From: Zychaea mexicana
Lineage: Eukaryota; Mucoromycota; Mucoromycetes; Mucorales; Lichtheimiaceae
Assembly: GCF_025766255.1 (NCBI RefSeq)
Contig: NW_026516832.1
Coordinates: 1 to 64,000, forward strand
Length of the DNA: 64,000 nucleotides
Reading direction: 5' to 3'
Shown: positions 12,304-24,847 of the stretch, one piece after another
Position numbering within the stretch: the first letter of the stretch is position 1
Layout of the letters: every line of letters begins with the position of its first letter
Notes under the pieces: generated by a model
What the model was told of the DNA's origin: nothing
Seen by the model: the letters and a program-made list of their open reading frames with translations, nothing else
Database searches by the model: none
Position numbers and translations under genes: made by a program

Positions 12304-13504
12304 TTAGGCGCCATATCCCCGTATCTTTTCTGCAAAAGACCACTCGGTATCCACAGAGTAAGGTTCGGAGACATTGACACCTGCTTCTGTGATTGTTGCT
12401 CTTTGGAACTATAGGTGTACGAGTAAGCTGATCAGTATTCTCTGATGGAAAGGACGAGGTTATCAAAAGGCAAAATCGAAATAATACCTTATTCATGGAC
12501 CGGGCGTCGCGATAGAACAGGACGCGCATACAGTCATTGATAATATCGATCGCTTCCTCCTCAGTGAGATCATTTTCTCTGCCTTCAACACGCTTTCGCA
12601 GGATGGGCTGTGCTAAATGTGCACCAAAGCCAGTAGCAATGGTAGAAGATTGATAAGTGGTGCCTCGCAGATCGACATATCCAAGATACCTATATTTAAG
12701 GAGAGGTAAACACCGTATAAGCAAACCACATATACAGCATAATTGATCCACCGTATATCCACATACTTTTCGCCCTTATGCAAACCACCGACGATGAGAG
12801 CGTTCCAGAGCGGATTAAATTTGGATCGTCGACTGTACATCATCCGCCAAAGATATTCAAATATGTGTGGTGTACCCAAAACATGGCCGTCGTCATGGCA
12901 ATGCTCCTTGACCCTGCGAAGACGGGAGAAAGATACAATAACTACGTAAGCGCTCCAATCATTACCCTCATATATGTGCAAATTACTGAGAATATAATTT
13001 ACATGAGCGACTCCAAGACGTGTTGAATATACTGCTGGTCCGAGAGATCGCCCGATGCACCAACGATAGTAAAATCGCCTACTGGCATCAATCGTTCAAT
13101 ATCGCGGAATCGAGCGAGAGAGCCGTACGATCCTGTATAGATTGATTGTCAGCGTCTGTTGTTGGAGAAACGATCGTTCTGTTACAGACAAAGCTGTAGC
13201 ACCTACCGAGCATGTCTGCAGCCATCATAATACCATCACGGTATTTCAAGGCAATAACTGAGGTACCTGTAACCAATGGTTGTCTAATTTTATTTTATCA
13301 AAAGCAGGAGAGCGAAATGAATTGTTAATCAACTGAAGTATCAAAGAGCAAATTATTCAAGAGCGACAATTACTGTGTTCTTGTGACTGGTCCATATGCA
13401 GACTGAGCAAGATTGTCTGGTAAAGTCTTGTGGAGTGGAACAGTGTTGTATTCATCAATGTTTTCGTTGCGAGGCTTGCCCCAGCGCGATGGAAATGCGT
13501 CCAT
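12304..13504 (-). CDS. 20S proteasome beta subunit, PSMB4/Pre4 type (beta-7)
   Basis: This is a non-catalytic beta-ring subunit of the 20S proteasome core. Six exons can be spliced by GT-AG rules: 13504-13374, 13283-13207, 13132-13003, 12913-12767, 12689-12488 and 12408-12304. The product of about 260 residues starts MDAFPSRWG. It contains VTGTSVIALKYRDG followed by MAADMLGSYGSLARF, then SKFNPLWNALIVGG, YLGYVDLRGTTYQ and GFGAHLAQPILR, all typical of this subunit, and ends GYGA. The pro-segment-like N-terminus before TGTS agrees with the family. Intron positions are inferred from reading frame and motif continuity. Nothing looks broken. Confidence 0.92.
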
Positions 13505-15667
13505 GGTATAAGTTGAAGTTGTGTGTTGCGTACGCGTCCCCTCGCTGACGGATTTGAGGGCAAGTGTTGAAACTCAGCAGAATCCTGCTGGCTGCGCTGA
13601 TTGACTTCGTTAATTGCAACCAATGACCTGCTACTGTTACAAAACGTCTCCTACTGACAAGGTATTGCATGGATTCCAGCTCTAAGAGAGTGGTAACCAG
13701 TATGTTTTCTGAGAGCTGTAAATCAATGAGTCTTGATAAGAAGTATAGTATGTCGGTGCATCAACGGTATGTCGTAGGAACGAAAAGACCTGTACATATC
13801 AGCACCTGCCTCGATCTTGAACACAGCGAAGTTTTTTCCTTTAAATTCTTAGCCATGTTAAAACCAATAGCACGATAACGAATACAATTGAAAGTTAAAG
13901 AAAACAGCTCATCTCACGAATATAGACTAGATACTAAGCAGGACGAATGGGTGCAATCATGACTGACCATGTTCATATCCACGCGTCTACCAGCATTTCA
14001 TTTTCAGAGCAAATGCGAAAGCAAAGTAAGGGGATAGTTTAAAAAAATACACTGCAAAAATGAAGCGCAGAGTGGTAATACTTTATGTTGGGTAGCACTA
14101 TGACTGCATTGCGTGACAAGCTGTAGTAATCGATATAGCAGGTCATGTGAAGGTACCGGTTTGTCCGTATAATAAAATGATATATTTCTGTTGATATTGT
14201 TCTTGCGAAACTAGAAAAATCCACAGCTACACTGTTGAGAACGGAAACGACAAGGATAGGGCCTGTAAGACATGTCTGGGCTTAATAACAGTAATTTGGA
14301 ATAAAAAAGCAACAACCCATAAAAATACCCAAGAGTACTTACGGCTTTCTACGTACACTGCTTACAGGGTACGTCATCCTCACTATACGGTAATACAAAA
14401 AGGGTTTAGTCGTTGATAAGAAATTGTCATCGTGCCAGGTGCACTTACCTGAGTGAAGGCGCCGCCGGGCAACGCAGGACTCAACCAGAGCCGTGCTCCT
14501 TACTAGTGGGCTATGCAACATTATAAAACGAAGAAATTTATCAGAACTGATAATTCTCACACGAATGACAACTTCTCACACAGCTTCACAGCATAAAAGC
14601 ACAACTCACATGACGCTACCCTGTGCAGGTCAGTGCCCGAGAGAAAGAGAGAGACAGAGACAGAGACAGAGACAGAGACAGAGCAAGCAGAGCGAGAGAG
14701 ACAGAAATTTAGAGAAAAATCGAAAAGAATGTTAGACCAGGTTGCAAATAAAGAATCACGATCGTGACGATCAAACAGCAACTGCAATGACAGAATGTTA
14801 ATGAATGCATACGTACAAAAAGCCAAAATTCAAAAAAAAAGATGCGGGGCAAGCGCGAAGAAAAGCAGGAAGAAAAGCCAACGTCTCGAGAGTCGTGCAG
14901 TATGCTACTTTTATAATCTTTTTGATCTCATATCAATCACAAGGTTCCACTAGTGTCGTCAGCAGCATGTTTCATCAATGACCACTGGTTAAATAGAGAA
15001 TGGACTCCTTTTTATCGCACACAAAGGGATCGCTTTATCTTTAACGCTGATTCTTTTGACAGAGCATACTACTATTTAGTCTACCATACAAACATTCTAT
15101 CCGTGATCAAACAAAACGTAGGTGATAAATCGTGTATCAATTATGCGCAAATTCATTACGCAATATAAAATAAAGGACCTTGGTATAAACAAATGGCATT
15201 GCATGAAAGTAATGTCCTTGCACCTGTAACCCTTTGTAACCCCTGCAATTAATGTCGTTGATATTATGAATATTGGTTCTTTCAACTAGAGACACTACAA
15301 TGGTACATGATGGTGATACGACGCGATCAAGTTAAAATTACAGCAATGTCATGCACCAGTATTTTGAAGTGTTACACATAAAAGCTTATTCAGAGCTGTC
15401 ATTGGCTGCTTTAAGGATTCTTATACAGCCTTCTGATTGGCCAAAATGTAAGCCCAGGATAGCTGTCCGCAGCTGAGCGTCTGGTGCCCTAAAAATTTAG
15501 TAGTCACACTGAGAGTGCGTAAGTGAAATCGGCAGCACAGGTTTGCCACTGTAGAAACCTTCTCTCTCTCTTCTGAAAAGGTAAGCTGATATATCCATCC
15601 GTCAAAAGCATCCATCCATACGCCAGAAACATCCATCACTCATTGTATCTGCGGTATTATAGTCGCC
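13505..15667. other. Intergenic stretch between proteasome and EF-1alpha genes
   Basis: The two genes are divergent, so this should hold both promoters. A (GACAGA)n microsatellite with flanking GA-rich sequence lies at about 14640-14700. The last 130 bases before the EF-1alpha start include a pyrimidine-rich run, as expected for a strong fungal promoter or 5' leader. No RNA gene or further coding region was recognised. Confidence 0.5.
14640..14703. repeat. GACAGA microsatellite
   Basis: About five GACAGA units lie within a longer GA-rich purine tract. It generates open frames of RQRQ and SVSV type on both strands, which are not genes. Confidence 0.8.
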
Positions 15668-17234
15668 ATGGGTAAGGAAAAGACTCACGTTAACGTCGTT
15701 GTCATTGGTCACGTCGATTCTGTAAGTAAATGAGGAAATGGTGATTTGTGAAAATGCTCAAACTGAGCTTAATGAGTGTTTCATCTGAAAACGGTGCTAA
15801 TTCATTGCTACTTTAGGGCAAGTCCACCACTACCGGTCACTTGATCTACAAGTGCGGTGGTATTGACAAGCGTACCATCGAAAAGTTCGAGAAGGAAGCC
15901 GCTGAACTCGGTAAGGGTTCTTTCAAGTACGCCTGGGTTCTTGACAAGCTCAAGGCCGAGCGTGAGCGTGGTATCACCATCGATATCGCCTTGTGGAAGT
16001 TCGAGACTCCCAAGTACCACGTTACTGTCATTGATGCCCCTGGCCATCGTGATTTCATCAAGAACATGATCACTGGTACTTCCCAGGCCGATTGCGGTAT
16101 CTTGATTATCGCTGCTGGTACTGGTGAATTCGAAGCTGGTATCTCCAAGGATGGTCAGACCCGTGAGCACGCTCTCTTGGCCTTCACCCTCGGTGTCCGT
16201 CAGCTCATCGTCGCCATCAACAAGATGGACTCGACCAAGTACTCTGAGGCCCGTTACAACGAAATTGTCAAGGAAGTCTCCACCTTCATCAAGAAGATTG
16301 GTTTCAACCCCAAGTCCGTTCCCTTCGTCCCCATTTCCGGCTGGAACGGTGACAACATGTTGGATGAGTCCCCCAACATGCCCTGGTTCAAGGGCTGGAA
16401 CAAGGAAACCAAGGCTGGTGCCAAGAGCGGTAAGACCCTCTTGGAAGCCATCGACAGCATCGATCCCCCAGTCCGTCCCTCCGACAAGCCCCTCCGTCTT
16501 CCCCTCCAGGATGTCTACAAGATCGGTGGTATCGGTACTGTCCCCGTCGGTCGTGTCGAGACTGGTGTCATCAAGGCCGGTATGGTCGTCACCTTCGCTC
16601 CTGCTAACGTGACCACTGAAGTCAAGTCCGTCGAAATGCACCACGAACAGCTCGTTGAAGGTGTTCCCGGTGACAACGTCGGTTTCAACGTCAAGAACGT
16701 TTCCGTCAAGGATATCCGTCGTGGTAACGTCTGCTCTGACTCCAAGAACGACCCCGCCAAGGAAGCTGCCTCCTTCACCGCCCAGGTTATCGTCTTGAAC
16801 CACCCTGGTCAGATTGGTGCTGGTTACTCTCCCGTCTTGGATTGCCACACCGCTCACATTGCATGCAAGTTCTCTGAGCTCTTGGAAAAGATCGACCGTC
16901 GTTCCGGTAAGAAGTTGGAAGATGCCCCCAAGGTAAGAAATTAGTTCCTATTGCTAGATTGAGTTGGTTGGGAAAACGTTTGTAGTGCTCGAGTTTGCTA
17001 ATGTCATTTTTGTTGTGGATATAATAGTTCGTCAAGTCTGGTGACTCCGCCATCGTCAAGATGGTTCCTTCCAAGCCCATGTGCGTTGAAGCCTACACTG
17101 AGTACCCCCCTCTTGGCCGTTTCGCCGTCCGTGATATGCGTCAGACCGTTGCCGTCGGTGTCATCAAGGCCGTCGACAAGACTGAGAAGTCTGGCAAGGT
17201 GACCAAGGCTGCCCAGAAGGCTGGCAAGAAATAA
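15668..17234 (+). CDS. tef1: Translation elongation factor 1-alpha
   Basis: This is the GTPase that delivers aminoacyl-tRNA to the ribosomal A site. Exons are 15668-15721, 15817-16932 and 17028-17234, giving 458 residues, the usual fungal length. The G1 loop GHVDSGKST is at about residues 14-22 and is split by the first intron. DAPGH (G3), NKMD (G4) and the family signature around [12 protein letters not shown] follow, then the beta-barrel domains II and III to a basic AGKK end. Codon choice is strongly C-ending, unlike the neighbours, as expected for one of the most highly expressed genes. An AATAAA signal lies at 17329-17334. Mucorales often carry several copies of this gene, so tef1 names the family, not a proven locus. 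Confidence 0.97.
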
Positions 17235-18143
17235 ATGACCTAGTATTATGAATCTCTTCTGTATTCCGGCGCATTTATTACTGCTTATAAAAAAGATTTA
17301 AAGAAGGCCTATGGTTTTTTTGTGTAAAAATAAAATGATTCAATTCCTAAACACACTCTCTGTGATTGGTGAACGGACAATGCTGTACGACAAGTTCTAG
17401 CTCAAAGGTGCTGCTTAACCCTAGAGTGCCTATACCATTGATGTATCCCACGTTGAACATTAGCAGTGAAATGCTTCAGCGAGAACACTCGTTTTGGTGG
17501 ATCAAGGCCAAAGGGCTTGAGTGGGGTGATGGATGTTCTGAAATGATAATAGGACTACTGAACAAGCAATTGTGAAATTTGCAAACACTGGAAGTGCGCG
17601 GTACGATGACACATTTTTCTTTATGATTTAACTAACTTTAACTTACTTTCAACTCGGTGCTGCTGTTAGTATATCATGTGCGGGATGTACAAGCAGGATG
17701 AAGAGCGTCCATTCGTATCCATGTCTTAAATAGATCGCTTTTTCGGAGCAGTAACAACCAGCATCTGAGCTGTGATGTAAAGACCACAATGTTTGTAGTT
17801 CGAAGTAACTTATTTTATACAATGCTCAGTCATGCCTCTGTCCAAAATAACACTCAAGCGGTTGTGTACTAAATAGCCTTCTGAATAAAACACTGTATAT
17901 TACTGCCCTAAGTTATTTTATAAGCACGCACCATTATGGATGGTGTCGGCAAGCTAGTATTGCTTTGACGTCAAAATGATCACTTGGTGGATTTCACCTT
18001 GCGCAGTAGCACCAGCATTCTAAGCATGGAAATAACCTTTGTATCTGTGTGAGCGACCCGCATCATTATAGTCACACAACGAAAACAGATAGAAAAAATA
18101 GTTCTTTCATAGATCAAATAGTATGTACATGGTAACAATCACT
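17235..18143. other. Intergenic stretch between convergent EF-1alpha and the 18.1-kb gene
   Basis: It contains the EF-1alpha 3' end with a poly(A)-type signal near 17329. No further gene is recognised. The short + strand frame at 17366-17575 has no motif. Confidence 0.5.
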
Positions 18144-18983
18144 TTATCTCGCCCGTCCACGACCCCTAAAGCTGCCTCTTCCGCCACGACCACTACCCGC
18201 AAACGGTGCATTTTTCCTGGGAATTTTCATGATATCATTTGAAAAGTCTGAAATGATATGGCATCTGGTGCGATGACCTGGCCAGCCCGACCAGCCTCCT
18301 AGTGTAGCTGGATTGCGCATATTAGGCTGTACATGAATCCGTCCCTCTCGTACCGCCTTCTCAAAGTCTCGTCGCTTTTTGCTTTTTCGATGCTTCTTGG
18401 TTGGCTGTTGTTGCTTTTGATCGAGAGGTATGTGAGTGACACGTTTAGGATATTGCATGGCGTAGTACGGCTGTTTAGACTGTACAAGAAGATCGTTGTA
18501 GTCGACAGCTGCTGCTTGAATATGTTCAATGAAATCCGGTTCATTTTCTTGTTCAAAATCCACGGTTTGCTGCTTTGCTGCTAGTTCTGCCAACATGTCC
18601 GCCGTATCATCGTCCTTTTCCTTAATATTGACTTGAGCAACAGGTTTGCTAGAGAACAGCCGAAATGCAAATGCTTCTTCTTGTTTCTCTTCTTGTTCGC
18701 TTTCTTTCGGTTCTTCTGCATCAGCAGCTATGGTGGGAGGATAAAAAACGTCAAATAATTCATCTTTACAGGAGCTCCTTCCCCAGCCCAAATTCCTGCA
18801 TATGACGATATATTTACCATTTGTATCGTCAGAAACGTCAAAAGGAGTGCCCATAAGCTGTTGCATTAGTGCTTCCATTCTTTGTGAATCGCTAGCTTTT
18901 ACAGAGTTGGCCATTTCATCTTCATCGTCAAAGATCTCGGTGCGATTGGCCACTCGTGTGCCAGGGATCGTATGCGCGGACAA
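18144..18983 (-). CDS. Conserved fungal protein, acidic N-half and basic RGG tail (possibly DUF2011)
   Basis: No function is assigned with confidence. The frame ends in an arginine-glycine-rich tail (RGGRGSFRGRGRAR), preceded by a lysine/arginine cluster KKHRKSKKRR and RDFEKAVREGRI. The N-half is acidic and contains FAFRLFSS. The FRLFSS and RDFE...EGRI combination recalls the fungal DUF2011 family, but I could not check this. A 54-base stretch at about 18809-18756 has GT...AG ends and is a multiple of three, so it may be an intron that happens to stay open; removing it joins TN to DELFDVFY. The N-terminus is uncertain because no ATG opens the frame at 18983; it begins at a TTG or in an upstream exon. 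The basic tail suggests RNA binding in the nucleus or nucleolus. Confidence 0.65.
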   Translation of the reverse strand: MSAHTIPGTRVANRTEIFDDEDEMANSVKASDSQRMEALMQQLMGTPFDVSDDTNGKYIVICRNLGWGRSSCKDELFDVFYPPTIAADAEEPKESEQEEKQEEAFAFRLFSSKPVAQVNIKEKDDDTADMLAELAAKQQTVDFEQENEPDFIEHIQAAAVDYNDLLVQSKQPYYAMQYPKRVTHIPLDQKQQQPTKKHRKSKKRRDFEKAVREGRIHVQPNMRNPATLGGWSGWPGHRTRCHIISDFSNDIMKIPRKNAPFAGSGRGGRGSFRGRGRAR

Positions 18984-19328
18984 ATGTTTCTTTTTACTAG
19001 ATCTAAGATATCAGAGTGTGAGGATTTAAGACGGATAAGAGGTCAAAAGTGTTTGCATTATCAACGATCTTTACGGTTCGGCCATTAGGTGCTGGTGCAA
19101 CAAGTTGTCAAGTCAAGAAAAAAAATCCTCACCCCGCTCAAGAACCACATGAAACGCCACATAATATTGAAAAAATCAAATTTGTATTGCAATGAGGGTA
19201 GCTCATATAGAGTATTTACAAACGCTGCGCGTTGAATTGATTCAAACAGACGAGATGGTCTCTGCAAAAGGAAAAGAAAGACATGTGGTGGAACGGCGCT
19301 CAGGTCTTTTGTGCCTGTTCTGTTGGGT
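18984..19328. other. Short intergenic stretch 3' of the E2 gene
   Basis: It lies between the start region of the 18.1-kb gene and the E2 stop codon. It may contain a small 5' exon of the former. No such exon could be fixed. Confidence 0.4.
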
Positions 19329-20269
19329 TTATGCCATGGCGTGCTAGGATAAGCAACAGAAAACATCAGAGAGCATGATTAAATCAAAAGCACATTGCCA
19401 GGAAAGAAGGAAAACCCATCATTTCATTACCTTTTTCGTGTAGTCCTTTGCCGTTTTATTGTACTTGGCACGATTGGTATTGTAAACTTCGGCAATGGAG
19501 CCCACCAATGCATCATCCGGATTGGGATGCTCCAACAGCATGGAAATTGCTTGGAGAACTATTTAGCCGGAGTTGGTCAGTTCACCACGCTACTTTAGCT
19601 CAAATCGATCAATACCATACCCTGCGAAACGCGTGTGGCTGGCTTCCATACATCCGCTTTAAGCAAATCAACGCAGATTGAGCCGTCGTCATCGATGTTG
19701 GGATGATAGACCTTTGTGATAAACTTGACCTGTTCCCGTGAGCCCATCCCGCCCCATGTCGTGAAACCGTCAGCAATGAAGAAAAAAAATATACATGCAA
19801 CTGCACTGAGCAAGAACGGGGCCACATAATACTTACAGTGGGCGGTTTAAATGGGTAATCCGCAGTGAAATTTATATCAAGCTTGAACGTACCCCCCTTG
19901 TAAGGGCTGTCAACCTGTCGAAAGCATTAGATTGACGTACTATGCATGCTGCGCATCACGAAAAGAAAGAGAGAAAAAACTACTTACTGGACCTGCTATT
20001 GAGCCTGGTAGAGAAAAAAAACCAACAAGTTTTAGCCATTGTAAAATCAAGCAGCAACATACACCGATTTAGCCCATTTTAAAAGAAGTTTGTGCCCATA
20101 CCTTCCCACTTAAACAAGTCATCGTTGACAGGACCAGCGCTAATGCCTGGAGGTGGATTCTTGGTTAGGTCTCCGAGTTCCTAATAGCAAATACACAATT
20201 GAAATCAGCAAATAACACCAACAATAATTTTGGGCTTAAGCTTACTCGCTGAATGCGCTTTAGAGCCAT
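19329..20269 (-). CDS. Ubiquitin-conjugating enzyme E2 (UBC4/5-like class I)
   Basis: The product of about 150 residues is only the UBC catalytic core. Seven small exons can be spliced from ATG 20269 (MALKRIQR, exon 20269-20246) through 20180-20102, then a 17-base exon coding SIAGP, to a last exon that codes HAMA. The core carries the HPN motif in VYHPNIDDDG, the catalytic cysteine in SICVDLL, and HPNPDDALV after the active site. These residues support ubiquitin transfer from E1 to substrate with an E3. The sequence WKPATRVSQVL differs from classical Ubc4/5, so the exact subfamily is left open. Confidence 0.88.
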
Positions 20270-21807
20270 ACTGAAAGATAAAAAGGGAAAGAAAAAGACG
20301 TGGGGTTCACCGCAGTATGAACTGCGCTGAGCCAAATGTATTGGAGAAATATAAGCACCTGACTGCCCTCAAATATTAGCCCCCTTCCTCGGCCCATTTT
20401 ACACAGATCCGGGTGGCTCCTTGTTGACCCGTTGAGAAAGTGCTATTGTAAATCATGTTTTAACACCGTGACTCATCGGCGATGATCTTTCCAACAGCTA
20501 TTACTACAGTGCGGACTATTACTACTTCTAATAAATTGCCGACGAAACTGGCAGCAACTTCTTTTATGTCTTATCAGGCGCGTTTCACTACTGTCGGCCG
20601 CAGTAATATACTGCGCGACATATTTTGCGCAATGGACGAACCACGTTCTTAGCTTTCACCAGCGCATACCACTGTCAAATCTTACCCGCAGTAGCATGGT
20701 CCACCCCGTGAATATCTTACGTGACACAGTGCGTTTGCCATCTTTATGTGCCTTTATAGAAATCTGTGATACACATCCGGTACTAACACATATGAAGTGC
20801 TTAGTTAAGACTACATAATACTTGACTTTTATGTACAAATTGGTTTTGGCATGGATAAAGGTCAATGAGATGGCACTGTGAAATTACAAGTGAACCTTTA
20901 ATTGAGTTAGTGATCGCCTAGTACGAGCTATCCTTGATGTGGAAGTCATCTACTGAGCAAGTAACTGTGCTATTAATGAAATCCAATATCTTTTTGTCAC
21001 CTATTGTTGCCCAAAATGTTAGTTGACATCTCTTACTGTCTTTGACCACCTACATAAAACAGCGCTAAAAGACGCTGTAGCGTTTAAAAAAGGCCTGTCA
21101 TACAAGAAATTAGATTGCTGCCGAATGTCCTTTTCACCAAATATATGACAATATGTACTAAGTAATCGACATGTATCACTACTGTCATAGACATAGGTAA
21201 TTGCCTGATTAAGTAAGTGGCAAATGATCATTACGCTCAGCCAGACACATACTAAGGTTACGCCATCATTAGAAATGTCATAGTTACGGTTCCTCATCGT
21301 CAATATAATTGTTCAGGAATCGGCACTTTCGACCGACTGAATTCTGGTTGCCCAAGCTATGCTACTTACCAATATATGTTATAAAATCAGTAAGAACAAC
21401 AGGTACCTGCTGACTACATGTAACGGGCGCAGTGTGCTTGTGCTTCGACTCATTGCAGCCTTTTTCTTAGGCCTCAGATGTGTCATTAAAAACAGCTTGC
21501 TGTGATACTGCTAGCGACTGACTACTCGTATAAACAATTTTAAAAAGTTACATACTAACCACAAAGACATCGCCAAGACGGCTACGTTCTCCAAAAGCAT
21601 ACCACAGTTCCGACAAGTTTGCAAGGCTGCTGTCACTTTCATTGTTTATGTATTTTAGGGTTCAATAAACTTGACAAAAGACTAAAGGCCATTTTTGAAA
21701 CTGCCCCAGCATTGTTATGCTGACTAAGAAAATCCCACATGCTAAAAATGACAACTTGACCCATATATTCACGACACCCTTCAACTACCAGAACCACACT
21801 CACCACT
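20270..21807. other. Intergenic stretch between divergent E2 and nitronate monooxygenase genes
   Basis: It must contain two promoters. I see no coding motif, RNA gene or repeat in it. Confidence 0.4.
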
Positions 21808-22971
21808 ATGGTTATTGCTACACGATTAACACAAATTCTCGGCATTAAACATCCCATTGTGCAAGGTATACAATTATTTGAAGTTTGGGGACGCGCTTTG
21901 AAGCTTTAGAAAGGAATCGCTTTTTCGTACTGCTGTTCCTGACAACACTTCATCTCTCATGTAAAGGTGGCATGACTCATGTTGGCAGAGCCGAACTCGC
22001 CTCGGCAGTTTCAAACGCTGGTGCTCTTGGCATCATAACAGCATTGACACAGCCGACTCCTGAAGAACTCAGAAAAGAGATTCGGCGGTGCCGCGAAATG
22101 ACGGAAAAACCATTTGGTGTGAACCTGACCATCCTGCCAGCTATCAACCCTCCTCCATATATGGAATATGCCAAAGTAATCGTAGAAGAGCGTGTGCCTG
22201 TTGTCGAGACCGCTGGAAATAATCGTAAGCAAAGAAAACAATCGCAACAAAGAAACCCTGAAAAAGGAGACACATTTTCTCTGACAAGCAAAATGTGGTA
22301 ATTTTATAGCACGCGAGTATGTTCGCATGTTTAAAGGTGCTGGTTTAAAAACTATTCACAAATGCGTTGCTATACGACATGCGATTTCTGCACAGAAGAT
22401 GGGTGTCGATGTGCTATCGATTGATGGACTTGAATGTGCTGGCCACCCTGGCGAAGATGATATTTCTGGCTTGATCCTTTTAAGCAAAGCTGCACAGAAG
22501 CTCGACACAGCATATATCGCATCGGGTGGATTCGCTGATGGACGGGGTCTGGCGGCCGCATTGGCACTCGGTGCACAAGGAATCAACATGGGTACTCGAT
22601 TTATGTGCACAGAGGAAGCTCCTATACATAGGAACATTAAGGAGGCTATTGTTGAAGCTGATGAGCGCTCGACTGCGCTATTATATCGACCTTTCCGTAA
22701 CACAGCGCGTGTTTTCAAGAATGAAGTGGCACTTGAAGTTAATCGCCGTGAAGCGAATCCAGGTGTCAAGTTTGAAGATATCAAGGAGCTGGTCGCTGGC
22801 GTACGCGGAAGAGAGGCTTTGGATAATGGCGACAAAGACCATGGTATATGGAGCGCAGGACAAGCCGTGGGCCTCATCAACGATATACCAACTTGTGAGG
22901 AGCTCGTGAGCCGTATTGCTGGTGATGCTGAGACTATAATTAGAGACAAGTTAGCAAAATTTGTTCATTGA
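21808..22971 (+). CDS. Nitronate monooxygenase (2-nitropropane dioxygenase family)
   Basis: This is an FMN-dependent TIM-barrel enzyme that oxidises alkyl nitronates, thought to detoxify compounds such as propionate 3-nitronate. Exons 21808-21865, 21967-22224 and 22310-22971 give 325 residues. The N-terminus GIKHPIVQGGMTHVG...SNAGALGIITA is the FMN-binding start typical of class I enzymes. GLECAGHPGEDD (about residues 143-154) holds the predicted catalytic histidine. ASGGFADGRGLAAALALGA...GTRF is the C-terminal phosphate-binding part. The reading frame is intact and the exon junctions follow GT-AG rules. Confidence 0.92.
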
Positions 22972-23935
22972 TTAAAACCAACATTATAAACGATACAAAT
23001 TTGTGATTTCTCATTATTCTTGGCTCGATGATGTAGGATCAAGTTGAGTACCTGATTAGAAAATGTGATTCGTACACATATGTCGATTATATTGCTACCA
23101 ACACGAAGTCGCGGACAACATGTCAGTATTGAGTGGGTACAAGTCCTTGTTGCGATTATGACTTTAACTGATTCAGCGCAGCTCCTCTATAATCGTTTAT
23201 AGTCTCAAATCATCTAGTGGGTAAGACAAACTAATCCACTAGTGCCAGCAAAAATACTATAAGCACATGTTCCATAATAATCGTTGGCGCTATGAAATAT
23301 ATCTTAGCTGTTATAAAATTTTAAAACATCACAAAACAAAACTCTATGATCATTTAATCATATTAAAAGAGGCAGATTGAAGGTGTATAAAGAAAGAGTG
23401 GGAAAGTCGATGGTACAACTTGCCGTAAACGAAGTTAATGCAAATCTTGGTCCAGTCCCTTCTTTTGTGTAACCTCAATCGTCCCTCTTTTCGCCTCACC
23501 GTTGGTCCGCTAACAAAGGGTCCAAGAATTTTTTTTACAACCAAGGCATTGAACTTCAAAAATCCAATTACTACGTGTCCACTACACTGCTGAACGATAC
23601 AACACAACAATTCAATTGATATAGAAGAAATGGATAAGGCACCGCCTTTTTGAGCTGACGAATCTCATTAAAAGAAGTGAATATATCATACTGAGAAGTG
23701 TTGCTTTTCAAAATCACGAACGCAGGTGCCTCTTCTTCTTCCTAACTGTTAGCTCTTATAGGCTCATTCTTCCTGTATTGTCCAAAGAGGGTTAATTATG
23801 GGTGCAAAATGCTATAGTTTACTCATGATCACATAAACACTAAGGTACAGATAAAGTTGTTACAACATAACGAAAATCAAATTTTCCGTGGCTGTAGCTT
23901 ATTTCCTGATGCATTACAGTAACCGAAACTAATTT
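22972..23935. other. Intergenic stretch after nitronate monooxygenase
   Basis: No supported gene. A 86-codon frame on the - strand (23350-23610) has no recognisable motif and is not called. Confidence 0.4.
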
Positions 23936-24609
23936 TTGCGATTAGCCATGCTACAAAGTCTTACTGCCCATGGCCATCGTCACCGAGAAATCCTTTGTCA
24001 TACTGACAAAGTCGAGGCCGATAAACAGATTTTTGAAACACAGATCGAATCTCTTCGTACTGACGTTCATCCACGTATAGTCGCTGATCCATATCATCAT
24101 CTGCCACACGCTATCTGGACGCTGCTTAAATCGCAAAGATATCATCAAGGTTGGGCGTAACATCGAAAATGATATCACTCGGCTTTCACAAACTTCTCCT
24201 CAACAATTCAATGACCTTCAAGCATCCATTGTCGTGGACCTGTTGACAATATGCAACGAGTACAAATGCAAACTAATTACTGGATCAAAAGTCTGGCAAT
24301 ATGTGTGCAACAATTGTACAACATCGTCTATCCAAGGATTTACAACAAGGCAACTGGGAAGGTCGACTTACTGACGAGCACGTACACTATGCAGCTTTGG
24401 ATGCCTGGAGTAGTCGGCAAGTTTATCTCCAAGTGACATCGCCTAGAAACGACATCATAAATCGACGAGCTGGTGTACATGTAACGGTACTTAGCGACGA
24501 CGGTACTGTGGAGGTGGCGCGCGGGAAAATCAGCGATGCTAGACAAAGTGGGTATGTACATATTCTCTCCCTTACAGTACCTACTGCTTTAGGGGAGGAT
24601 TGCAAATGA
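23936..24609 (+). pseudogene. DEDD-type 3'-5' exonuclease domain relic
   Basis: The best evidence is the third exonuclease motif near 24320-24420, LSKDLQQGNWEGRLTDEH followed at once by YAALDAW, which matches the WRN/RNase D pattern of a tyrosine and aspartate close to a leucine-rich helix. Upstream, in another frame (24160-24260), lies DIIKVGRNIENDITRL, also typical of the family. The first part (23936-24160) is in yet another frame. At least two frame breaks separate these pieces, so the gene is inactive. It is followed tail to tail by the MATH-domain relic on the other strand. Confidence 0.6.
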
Positions 24610-24847
24610 AAGAAAAATAGTTGTAGTTCTGCGAGAATGCTCTTTTCTGCTGCGGGTGCTTCATTCAAAAATTTTGGTGTGGAAAATTAGCTGCAATAAA
24701 ACATTGAGGTATCTTGAAAATCCGGCATTTTCCATGCCTACGAGATCAATTTTTTTTTTGAATCATAGCTATAGCATCAAAAGAAAGGAAATAAGTAAAA
24801 TGAGCAAAGTGTGAGGATCAAATTCCTGCTTCAATATATCCACTCTT

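Noticed and set aside
15808..16857. A 349-codon open frame antisense to EF-1alpha
   Set aside because: It is a composition by-product of the extreme codon bias of EF-1alpha. It has a low-complexity D/T/G-rich product without motifs.
22356..22949. A 197-codon frame antisense to nitronate monooxygenase
   Set aside because: It overlaps the best conserved exon of a clear enzyme gene and shows no domain.
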